In this document: in pieces, positions 45,875 through 57,400 of the stretch
Position numbering within the stretch: the first letter of the stretch is position 1
How the letters are laid out: every line of letters starts with the position of its first letter
Source of the DNA: Epinephelus fuscoguttatus
Taxonomy: Eukaryota > Chordata > Actinopteri > Perciformes > Serranidae
Length of the DNA stretch: 64,000 nucleotides
Assembly (NCBI RefSeq): GCF_011397635.1
Contig: NC_064760.1
Coordinates: 25,493,356 to 25,557,355, forward strand
Reading direction: 5' to 3'
The notes under the pieces: model-generated
Databases searched by the model: none
Told to the model about the DNA's origin: nothing
What the model saw: only the letters and a program-made list of their open reading frames with translations
Translations under genes and position numbers: made by a program

Positions 45875-46145
45875 GATGCTAACGTTAGTATGTTAGAATG
45901 CTAACCGTTAATTTACTAACATGCTAATTTAACATGCTAACATCAGTGTTAGCATAATAAAATTATAACTTTAGCATGTTGCACCAAATAGCTACTGTAC
46001 ACATGTTCACAAGTTATCATATTAAACCCCAAATAAGATGCTACTGTCAGCATGCTAAAATCTTCAAGGTACTAGACGTTAGCATGTTAACCTAACAGCT
46101 TGTGTTAGCAAATTAGCAAACCATTTGCACGTTAGCAAGCTAATG
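45875..46145. repeat. GCTAAC/GTTAGC-rich repeat block
   Basis: Many spaced copies of ATGCTAAC, GTTAGCAT and GCTAATTT occur in both orientations across 270 bases, for example GCTAACGTTAG, CATGCTAACATC and CACGTTAGCAAGC. This low-complexity motif cluster recurs in teleost genomes. It is not coding. Similar GTTAGCT-rich sequence occurs in the first rbm22 intron (about 1350-1620). Confidence 0.7.
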
Positions 46146-46836
46146 ATAGTAAACAGTTGAAGGTGGAGTAACTTACAGGTGAGGTGATAATAACTGTGCC
46201 AGAATTTAAAAAAAAAAAAAAAAATACACTTAAGACTGAATTTAACATTGTGGGAATTCAAAGGACACTTTTGAAGTGTGTTACATTCGGAAATATTCCT
46301 CTTAATTTCACAATAGTCTCTGGACTGGACCAGATAAGGCTAGCAATTATACATTAGCTACAATGCTAAAAATGCTGCAGAACAAAGTGCTACTATTGGG
46401 ATGTTTATGTAGCTATATGACATATCACCTGACACCACAAGTTATGTTTTCTCATTTTGTCTTGCTGATTCCCTTTATTATTTGAAGGCTTAACTGCATT
46501 GCAAGTGAATACTATTTTTAGTATTGTGTAAACTTTGCCATTTTAATCACAACTAGCTTATCTATGCTATGTGCTGTAATGTCACTTCTTAACACAGCCA
46601 CTTTGCAACAGGCTTTTATATCCAAGAAAAGTCACTGAAACATTTAAGTCAGAGCCAAGCTACTTGACATTTCAAAAGACAAAATTTTGCACTGTTAATT
46701 GTCCTGCATCGCCTGTGTGGTGTGCTTCTGCGCATGTCAGGACTCAGCTAACAAGTCATGGCAGTTGATTAACTCTCACCTGTAAACTTCTTCGTCGCTG
46801 TCGTCTTCAGTCGCAGTGTGTTTGTTTCCGCTGAAG

Positions 46837-46959
46837 ATGGTCGCCCTTAGAGGACTTTATCACAGTTTCTCCCGCCTGGCAAAAGTTACTGCAAAGAAGC
46901 AATTGAGGAGACATGACAAATGGTGCACCATAGCCACGGGCATCGTGGCGGACAGGAAG
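46837..46959 (+). CDS. candidate alternative first exon of rgs14
   Basis: An ATG begins a 41-residue frame (MVALRGLYHSFSRLAKVTAK...) that ends at a consensus donor, AGGAAG then GTACGAC, in phase 0. Exon 2 of rgs14 (51370) also begins in phase 0, so the two could splice. The encoded segment is basic and amphipathic, like a targeting peptide, and unlike the main rgs14 start (MAKNCNALG). I do not recognise the peptide. It could instead belong to an unrelated transcript or be a chance open frame. Confidence 0.3.
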
Positions 46960-47189
46960 GTACGACAGTCATTTCACACACAAGCTAATCTAAGAGTGCG
47001 TGCATGCTCGGTAAAAAAAATAAAGTGTGGTGTACAACCATGGCGTATCATGAGACAATGGGCCCCTGTGCACAGTCATGTAAAAGGCCCCACCACCTCC
47101 CCTGCATGAGACTGTGGTGATTTTGGCTTTTTGGTCAATCACTTTATTTAGGCCTATTTGTTACATGAAACCATAAAATATGATCTTAG

Positions 47190-47560
47190 TCAACTTTTTT
47201 TTTTTTATAGTAGTAGACATTTTGTGTCTTTTTTTTAGTTGCTTTGTGTCTCTAAAGTAATTTCATGCAGTTTTTTTAATGGGAGGGGGGTTGATTTTGT
47301 GTCTTTTTGGTTGTTTTGTGTGTCTTTGTAGTCAGTTGGTGTCTTTTGAAGTAATTTTATACTTAAGATATAATACTGTTTTTTGGGGAGGGGGTGCGTT
47401 TGCGTCTTTTTGGTTGCTTTGTGTCTCTTTGTAGTCATTTGGTGTCACTTTATAGTCATTTTGTGTGTCTTTGAATTTTGTGGGGGGTTTATTTGGGGTG
47501 GGGTGTCATTTTTGGTCATTTTGTGTCTCTTGTAGCGTGTTTGTGTCTGTTTGAGGTCAT
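47190..47560. repeat. diverged minisatellite, TTTTGTGTCT units
   Basis: Repeated variants of TTTTGTGTCTTTTTGGTTG, CTTTGTAGTCATTTTGTGTC and GTGTCTCTTTGTAGTCA run for about 370 bases with G-rich interruptions. Minus-strand frames rich in Thr, Lys and Gln are repeat artefacts. Confidence 0.75.
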
Positions 47561-48253
47561 GGCTTGGCAATAATCCATCCATGTGTACAATTTGCACTGC
47601 GTATATTAGCCACAGTGAATATATATATCTACATTCATTTAATTGCTGTTGCTGCAGAATAATACTCATATAAAGTTAATGGTGAACCTCTGATGCTCTG
47701 TGTGCCAAACCTCATGGTAATCTGCTTGAATTTGTTTTTACAAAAGGACGCCAATTATTGTTAGAGAGATGTGAAGTTGAAGTTAATGCTCCATCTCAAA
47801 GTTTAGTAGTGTTTGGAGAGTGCAACGACTTTGACTTTTATATTGTAAGGCAGGAAAGCCCTCTTAAAATAAGCGAGGAGGCATTGTTTTCTACTTTAAA
47901 TGTCTAAACCTCAGTGACTTCCAAGTAAAAGGAAACTTCAGTGTGACTTAAAAAGAGAAGAGAAGTGTCACATGCTTAAAAACATTCTCAGATGCAGCGC
48001 TGTTACTGCGAAACTGCCGTCTAGATTGTATAATGGCTGTAAGCTGTGTCAAGTAACTCGCACAGTGACTGTACATCAAAAGCAGAATGAGTGCGTTTGT
48101 CTTGTCTGTGTTCCCACATCATAGTGTTTCTCAAGACGTAGGCTGAGAACAGTTTGATCATAGTAACCATACTTCCTCTTTTGTGGCTTGTTGCTATGGC
48201 AAGACTTCCCTTCCAGGCAGGAAGTGACAGGAAGACCCAAATGATGAGTTCTT

Positions 48254-48254
<1 letters not shown>

Positions 48255-48290
<36 letters not shown>
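48255..48290. repeat. (GT)n microsatellite upstream of rgs14
   Basis: A pure GT tract of about 36 bases lies about 115 bases upstream of the rgs14 start codon, within the probable promoter or 5' UTR. It is followed by three copies of TTGGGTG. Confidence 0.95.
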
Positions 48291-48292
<2 letters not shown>

Positions 48293-48406
48293 TGAGTGTG
48301 AAGAGTGTGTTGGGTGTTGGGTGTTGGGTGGAGCACTTTATTGTGTCCCCTGACAGTGTGCACATCGCATAAAAACTTCAGCTTGTAGTCTGGTGTCTGA
48401 GCCACC

Positions 48407-51400
48407 ATGGCGAAGAACTGCAACGCTCTAGGGATTCCTGTTGGCCACTTGGTGAGTTGGCAAGCCTCTTGATAGTTTTGGTTTTGTTCTGCAGCTGTTC
48501 TTTGGGTCTAGTGGTTTGTTCATACATTTTTGCTGTATAAAGGAGGATTTATCAGCTCTTAGATGGAGGTTTTCAAGACTGGAAGCGTAGTGTGAGGAAT
48601 AAGTTGTAGTTAAGTGTGTTGAATACCTGTCACCTGTAATGATTTGGCTCACAGAAATGTCTTTTTTTAAGTTTTAACTGCTTTTTCAGTCTGCCTTTTT
48701 AGCTGTACTCATGCTGTTGAGTTGACTCCGAGGTCAGAGTACCAAGAGAATGATAGTTTCATGTGTTAGCTTGTATTGTCTGCCTCAACTCCTCAGAGGT
48801 GCCAGAGCCAATCAGGCTGTGTGGCTAACAGTTGGTTGCTCTTGAAAACAGACTAGGCCTGCTTGAGTCAAAAGCGGAAACCAAGCCATGCCTGTGTGCC
48901 AATCTGTCATGTGTAGGCCGACTTGGCTCCGGTCAGGTCTGTGTGAAACTGTTACGTTTCTTGAATTGGTTCAGTTCTGCAAAAGGTGTGAAAGTGTATA
49001 TAAAGATATACTTCACACGGGCAGAGAAGTGCTGGGTGTTTCTAGAGTTTTAAAAAAGCCTGTCTGTGCTTTGCATTTTGTCTGATTGACAATGTTCCTG
49101 GAAGTAGTGCTGCATCAAACTCTTCCCTCACATAGTGTGTTTGCATATTTTGTCTCTCCTTTAAAGGATTTGCAGAGAATCCTAATCCTTTAGACATTGT
49201 TCTGTGTTGCAGTGTGTGAGAATGAAAGGTGTGCGAGCAACACTGTGATGAAACATTTGCTGTCATTACAGTTAGTGGATGAATGTGTATGTTGGCTTCC
49301 TCTGTGAAGTGTGTCTGTAGGCACCGACATGTTGTGTTTTTGGAGCCAGAGTTTGAGAGCAAAAAAAAACAAAAAACGTGAAGAGGTGGAGTCACAGTGG
49401 AGCTCACACCTGCAGAAACTGCCAGCCCATGTCGGCCTTATATGGACAAAGTTTATCAGTTGTGAACAGCGGTTGCCTTTGAGCTATTGTCAAGCACTAA
49501 CAGAAAATGACGCTTTCTATTTGCGTGCACTAAAAATCCAACACATGCAGTATACTGTATTTTCTCACTGGCAATTCGTTTTATAGTGTGGGTGCAGTGC
49601 TCTTGTGTTAAAGACTTTTTGACCATCTATTTCTACATAGGAGATAGGTCTTACTCATATCGATACTAATATAGCTGACTGGACTCAGCAGCATGCTGAT
49701 TTTTGAGTCACATCAGTGGGTGCTGAGAGTTTTCTCTCAATCTCATTAAGACATGTAGTTTTCTCTATGACTCAGCAATTGTCTCCGTTGCGTTTGATGT
49801 AAACGCTTTATGGGTTATTCTAGAAATTAGGTTAAAATAAGGTGATTTCTATGAAAGTCTTGACTTGAGTTAATCTAAAGAGAACATTTTTAAAAATAAT
49901 TTTACAAAGCTAACCCAGAGCTATACTGATCAGGAAAGTTGAAGTCTGCTTTCTACAACCAAGAAATCTCCATGTACATCAAAGACAGATCTTATCAATT
50001 CACAATAATGCAGATATAGATAAAATAATATTTCTGTGTAAGCACTCAGATTATGCCGCCTGATAGGTGGCAGATTTCTTAATCTTTCTTAATCTTATTT
50101 TTACCCAAATGGCATTCAGAGCGTGCGTGACAATGTTTCTTCCAAGTTTATTTTTACACCCAGTGTACACTGTGTAGGCTAGTCTTCTGAGTTGCAACCT
50201 GCCCATAGACAGACAGAAACGCTCACATTCACACCTCTGGGGAAATTTTAGATGTGTAGATGGTGGGAGGAAACCCAGACAGACGAAAGGTCACGTGAAC
50301 TCAACACAGAGAGGCTTTGGATTAAAACCAAGGACCGTTGTCCTGTGAGCCACGTTTAAATGATATTTCTGTATAACTGGCTTCTTGAGCAGGATCTTGC
50401 TTGTGCCGTTTTTGGAACTCAACACCAGTTAAAACTGATCCAGTTACCCTGTTGATTCTGTTTTCTAAAACAACTCCTGGGGGGTGTTGATCAGTGTCTA
50501 CTAGAGCTGCATTGATTTATTTGTTGTCAACTATTAAATTAATTGTCAACAAATTTGATAATCATTTATTTTTCTTAAGACAAAAAGTGAAAATTATCTG
50601 ATTCAATCTTCTTTAACTGTGAATATTTTCTGGTTTCTGTGACAGTAAACCTAATATCTTGGAATTGTGGACAAAACAAGACATCTAAGGACGTCTTCTT
50701 TGGCTTTGGAAAACACTGATCGATATTTTCACCATTTTCTGACATTTCATAGACCAAAGAGCTAATCGATTAATCAAGAAAATTATCAGCAGATAACTAA
50801 CATAATCATTATTTGGCAGCCATAATATGTAGGCCCCATGATACCTGATTGGTGTGGTTACCAGCACTGGTTTGCAGAACGTAGGTATTGGCAGTATTTA
50901 AGTGTGAACTGAAACAGAACTTTTACAAAATGTGGATTTCTGTAAGCTCTAAAGCTGAATGAGAGCCATTGTCATCAGTGTCACAACCACTTCCTGTGAA
51001 AACAGCCTTGACTGATTGCACTACATTGTTACATAGAGGAAAAAAGCAAAAAACATGCAGCTGGTTTTCACATTTCACTTCCTAAATGTATGCCTCTGTG
51101 CTTGCTTATATGCGTCAATCTTCAAGTTCTATTTGGAGTACACTGTACAATGTGCATTAAAGAGCTGTTGCTGTAATGTTTAAATGTTTTTTTTGTTGTT
51201 GTTGTATGCTTTACTTTTGATTGCAGTTTCGTAGAGAATAAATGACTTTAAATACAGTTCCTCTTTGAGTATATTATCCATGACAGCCTTAGCGAGGTGT
51301 TTTCCATTTTATCAGATGTTTTAGTTTATTGTCGTTCCCTGCCTTACCTCTCTGTCTCTCTATTCACAGAGCCAGGCAGTGTCAGACGGAGGTAAGCATG

Positions 51401-54400
51401 AACAACCAGCATGTGCTCCGACAGTCCTCTACATCTCGCAATCCTCCAAACTGAAACGTGTCTGTGCATGACAGGAGAAAATATCTGATTCAGCCTCGTT
51501 CTTGGTCATGCTTTTCAGTGCTGATAAATGGGTGTGTTTGTGTCTGGATGTGTTTGTAGAGTTGAACATGTCTGCTCGTGGCTGTGGAGGCAGCAGCTCC
51601 AGTCTTCCAGGGACTCCCGGCGGAGACGTCACCCCAGCCAACAGTGTGCTGAGCTGGGCTGTCTCATTTGAGAAGCTGCTGGAGGACCCCTGCGGCGTCC
51701 GCCACTTTACGGTGAGACACACTCAGCAACACATGGCGTGTTATGTCGTAACTTTCAACAAGCTCAGGGATAGGTGTTAATAAGTGCTGGTGTTTTCAAA
51801 CAAATTCTCAGGAAGTGTTTCATATGTGTTCATACACAGTTCTGTGTCTTCCTCCACAGACCTTCTTGATGTCCGAGGTGAGCGCGGAGAACATTTTATT
51901 TTGGCAGGCTTGTGAAAAATTCAGGAAGATCCCAGCCAGCTCCTTGAACGAGGTATGATGGGACTTTTTTTTTTACTTGTACATGGTTAATCATCTTACC
52001 TGTAATTTGTGATTCATCATGATGTGTGTTTACTCAGCACAAGCTCCCTTTATAAATACTCTTCTCCGGAATTTTCCTGAAACTTATTTTTGTAGTTGTA
52101 GACAACATGTTGAATGTTTACAATGTGGGCAGCTTGGTTGCTATGCTGCTGTAATTGTGCCTGTGTGACAGTCAGGAGGTGCAGGTTTATGTTTTTTGCT
52201 TTGATATTACTGTTATTATGTTACAGTATTTTTATATGTAGTTAATCAGCCTTAAAGGTCCAGTGTGTAGGATTTAAGGGAATATATTGGCAGAGATGGA
52301 ATGTAATATAGTAGGTATGACTTCTTTAGTTTATAATCACCTGAACACAAGAATTGCCGTGTTTTTGTTACCTTAGAATGAGCTGTTAATATCTACATAG
52401 GGAGTGGGTCCTCATCCATGGAGTTTGCCATGTTGCACCGTCATGTTTCTACAGTAGCCCAGAACAGACAGACCAAACACTGGCTCTAGATCAGGCCATA
52501 CCTGTTTTCGCATCGGCCACTGTAGTCGGTAGCCCCCATCTGCGATGACCAATGTCGGACTCGGAAAACCACTGATTTCTTTAACATGAACCTGCTTATT
52601 CAGTGCTTTTACCGGTTTAAATCACCAAGTCTGTTGTTTCAGACAGGAAGTGACATCTGTGGATAATTCATCTCACGGTAAAAACCTCATGAATGTCTAG
52701 AACTTAAGTTATCAGACAAAAAAGGTGAGCCGCATTAGCAGGAGTTGTGCTGGCTTCTCTGCTACGAGCCAAACAGTGTCAGACAAACACTGATTTTTTT
52801 AAAAACTGCTTTAATAAGCATTTTTACCGGTTTAAATCCCCAAGTCTGTTTGTTTTGGCAAGGAGGAGACCTCTGTGGATAATTCGGCTCACGGTAAAAA
52901 CCTCCTGAACGATGAACACTGTAGGAATTCTAGGCACATCAGAGAAGTTTGAGCAGGTTGCAGTCCGCAGTCCTCACTGCTAGATGCCATTAAATCCTAT
53001 GAATCCTACACACTCCTCCTTTTAAGTAGCATTGATAAACAGCTCAGTAAAAAATGTATACATTTCCTGTTGACCTCAATGACGGATGAAGCTGTTGTTC
53101 AGCCATCGTTCTTGGGATGTTTTCCTTCTTTTACACCATTTATTTAAATAAAAGTAGCCCGCTAGGAAGCTTAAAAAGCTGTATTCATCTTTTAATCTAT
53201 TTTGTACCTCCTGGCAGACTTGCTGTTCGGTCAATTAAATTCTATTGTAGAAACAGGAAGTGCAGAAATTGACAGGGTTGTTGACTGTCCATGCATCAGT
53301 CGAGTTTCTCTGGCTGCTCAGCTCTCTGTGAAATGAATTGCCTTTTAGTGACTTATTGATTGAATGACTTCCAGTGTGGTTCCTTGGAAAGGGTTGATTT
53401 GATTCTTGGTACACTTAACAAGGAAAGACACCAAGTCGGTATACATATATACACACACTGAGTGGTTTTGTAAATTGGTTAATGAAAGCTGCATACTCAG
53501 CTAAATGCTCAAACAAAATCCAAAGGGAAATTGGTTCAGTGTGTCACTGGGGTTTGGTTGAAAAGATGTCTCATTAGCTAAGAAACAAGCTGTTCTGTTC
53601 CCAGCTGAAAGTGTCAGCTCGCTCCATCTACAACACCTACCTGTCTGACAGCGCTCCCTACTCAGTCAACATCGATGACACAGCCAAGACAGAGGAGAAG
53701 GACCTGGAACAGCCCACACCTGACATGTTTAACAAGGCTCAAGCACAGGTTGGTGTGCAGTCCACACTCCCATATTAGCTCCGTAATACAGTGATATGTT
53801 GTCAGTGCCTCTGCTGACTGTGTGTGTGCATCCATCCCTGCTTTGTGTCAGATATTTAAACTGATGAAGATGGACAGCTACAGGCGCTTTGTGCGCTCTC
53901 CTCTCTATCAGAGCTGCACCTTGGCAAGTGTAGAAGGTAAACCTCTACCTCAGCTCTCCAAAGGGCCGGCTCGCATGGGGTCCTGGGAGTACATGGCTCC
54001 CAGAAGCCCCTTAAATGATAAAAAGGTAGAGTGAGAGGGACAAAATGCACTAAGGGGAGGAAGGGGGAAACATGCAAGGTTTTCTTGTTTTAGTTATGCT
54101 GTTATGACATTTCTGGCGTCACTGTGTCAAACAGAACAAGTCGGACTCCAACAGCTTGCCAGGTGGCAAGAGTGCCTCGGAGAAACAGCGGCAGAAAAGA
54201 GGATCCTGGGGAGGTAGTGCCTGTCAAGTGGCAGATCTTGTGCTTCTGAGTTATGCCTTGATATACATCCTGTCACTTCATCTCACAATTTCACCCTGGC
54301 TCTCTTTTTGTCCTCATTGATAACAATAGATACATCCGACATCCATGGTTCGGTCTCCCGGAAAGATTCCCACATGTCCGTCAAGTCAAGCAGCAGCGTG

Positions 54401-57400
54401 GAGCTCGGCTCCCTCCACAGGCAGGTGGAGGTCAGTGCATTTGTGATATCAGGACACACGGGGATTAAAAAATACTGCTCAAAGTGACAAATCTTACAGT
54501 TTAGAAAAAAATCATCCATAAAGTAAATTGTAAATTGTTTTGAAGTATATTTTTAACTCTTGTTTTCTCCATCTGTGATGTAGAACGGCAGATCAACTCC
54601 AGAGCAGGGTGGTGGTGGTGGAGGTGGGAGTCGAATAGGAGTCGAGGGGGGCTACTGCTGTGTATACCTACCCGATGGCACTGCCTCCCTGGCCCCAACA
54701 CGTAATGGCCAACCCATCAAAGACATGCTGGCTAGCCTGTGTGAGAAGAGAGGCTTCCCGCTGAAAGATGTTGTCATCTACCTTCACGGCAAGGACAAGG
54801 TGAGATCTTAGCTGCTCTTTCTGCAGCAGCAGCTGCAGCTTTAGATCAAGAAGCTGTTAAAAGATATCTACTGTACCCGACTGCAAAGTTGTTTTGCAAC
54901 AGGCGGTATGAGAAAGATGACTACCTTCTTCCTGTTCTAACATCCTCTCAACCTCTCAACCTCTCACTCCCTCTTTTCATTTCTCTAACTTATTTGAAAG
55001 TATCTGCAGTTGATGCTGACGTATCTGAAAGTTACTTCTCTCTGTCTGACATGCCGTTTGTTCTCTTTACAACAGCCCTTATCACTGGACCAGGACTGCT
55101 CCGTACTGAGAGATCAGCAGGTCTCTCTGGAGCTCAGGGTGATGTTTGCGTGAGTCGACTGTTATTTCCTTCACTTCCTTTTTTTTTTTTTTTTTTTCTC
55201 TTTGCCTTTGTCACCATAGCAGGCTTTCCCACCCCCGTCCCCACTTCAGCAAGCCACTTCTCACCATATTAGGGGGAAGTCCTTGTGTTAACACCAGACA
55301 CAGAGCCTGGCTCTCTGCGCTAAAATCATTTTTAGTCATCATTTGAATTACATGCATTATCAAATTGCCACATAAAATCAGATGTGGATTTCCTGCTAAA
55401 GTATCATGGGGTGGCAGAGACAGGCTTCAAACGATTAGATTCAATGATACAATACAGCACTGCATTCACTGTTTGTGTTTACTGTGTGAGGGAGGTCATT
55501 GAAATGCATGTGTGTTGCAGGCTGGAGATTGCCTTCACTGGTAAGACGGTGGGGATCATGGTGAAGTCCAGTAAGACGCTGCAGGACACACTCTCTGCCG
55601 TGCTGCAGAAACATCACCTCAAGCCACAAGAGGCTGTGGTCACCATGGTGAGTGTCTGTATGTATGAATGGGACCATAATATGTCGTCAGCGCTTAAGTA
55701 GTTCCACCGAATAATCATAATTAATCCAGGGTGTCTGCGGGGTCTTAAAAAGTATTAAAAGTTGATAAATCAAATGTCAGAAAATTAAGGCCCTTAAAAA
55801 GTATTAAAAAGTCTTAATCGCGATTTTATGAAGCATTACATTTTCTTGGCATTCAAGCTTTGACAGAAAGTGTCCATGAATGTATAATTTATTTTCCTCC
55901 TCGCGATTATTACAAACAACGATGTATAGGTAGGCACATTTGGACTGCCTCTCGGGGTCGTGCGCGTACCTGTGCGACATCACGCGACAGCGCACGTCCA
56001 GGCGCCAAACAGAGGAACAAAAGACAATAAAAAATCCTTCTCATCTTATCTGGGTTCTGTTGTATGTTTGTGCTCCATATATTTAATTGCAAACTACAAC
56101 TGATTAATAATTTAAAGATGTGTTGCTGCTAAGGACAGCTTGAAGTGGCGATGAGGTCTTAAGGTTTTTTTGGAAGGTCTTAAAAAAGTCTTAAAAAGGT
56201 ATTGAAATTAACCGCAGGATTCCTGCAATATACCCTATAATTCTAATAATTATAATAATTTTCTGCCTGTTGTAAAGGAACAATTATTCTAGTTCAATCA
56301 AACAAGTAATAATCTTATATATCTAGTAAGTACATATTTACACGGACATGAATAACCTGTTTATGAGACTTATCCTGGTTATGATCATATTCAGGATCTA
56401 GTGTTTACATGAGCACGGAGAAATCAGGTTATTTATGTTCCCTGTACACATGAATACTAGTAACCGGGTTACTGACTACTGCAGTCTATTTGCAAAGGTG
56501 ATGCAGTGTTTACAAAAACAAGCTGGCAATTGGGACAGGAACTGTTAAACAGTACACTGTACATTTAGTACGGCTTTACAACTTAACTGCTAATTTCTTT
56601 TAGCTCTGCACGTATCTAATTTCTCTCTCTTTTCCTCTTTTAACCGCACACACAAATGTACACTGCGTAGTAACTCACCTAAAAGCAGCTACACTACTCT
56701 AATAACACTGTCATCCACACTGATGCCAGCCTGTCACATCACTGCATATAGCACAGACGAGCAGCGGAAGAAGACAAAACTCAATTTCCTCAGTGCTCCA
56801 GGAGTGAGACCCTGTCGCTGCCGTCATGTTTTGTATTTCTCTTAGGCACTTAGTTGAAGCCATGCCTGCGCAGGTAGTCGGGTGCTCTCAAAAACTCGGT
56901 GCATAAAGCAGCAGTTTCCCAGTTGGGATAGGATCTTATCCCGGTGTCAGAAAACAGGATATGGTGTGTACATGCTTACACACACATAAGAGGGATATTC
57001 CAAAACCCGATCACAAACGGGTGATTCATGTCCACGTAAACGCACTCATTGATGACTCACCTCTGCTTCTCAAAGCAGCAGACTTGTGCGACATTTTTAA
57101 ATGTACCACTTTTTAGACATTCTGTCCGTCTGTTGTCTGCCTCTCCTGCTTTCTGCAGCTGTTGCTAGGCAACCGTTTACGCGTCACTGTGCATGTTAAT
57201 ATTTATATCAAATCTGTAATTTTAATTTGAAAATGTAATGTCGCACTGCCATGTTGGTGGAATAAGTGACGAGGATGACACCATCTTTGTTTTCTCTGTC
57301 ATGCATCATTTTCTGTGGGGTTTCTTCTTAATCCCCACAAAACTGTGCATCTGATTGTGAGTCAGCATCTGTCTGAAATGTCTTATTTCCTTGTTTGTTG

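Larger units (their letters stand above)
43861..46780. other. repeat-rich intergenic DNA, no gene seen
   Basis: Between the Ig-domain gene and the rgs14 region no exon is recognised. It holds a duplicated 180-bp segment around a fold-back element (44050-44705), a dispersed repeat with GTATTATCGTATACCAGGG near 44760-44960, an AT/GT tract (45680-45768), a GCTAAC-rich block (45875-46145) and a poly-A run (46206-46223). Confidence 0.6.

Noticed and set aside
48021-48423. Minus-strand frames of about 115 codons with Thr-His runs
   Set aside because: They are driven by the GT tract at 48255-48290, antisense to the rgs14 promoter, with no conserved protein content.
53936-53941. An earlier donor (GAAG then GTAAAC) in rgs14 exon 6
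   Set aside because: Reading through gives VEGKPLPQ, matching the mammalian EGRPLRE block, and reaches an in-phase donor at 54025; the earlier site would change phase with the next exon.
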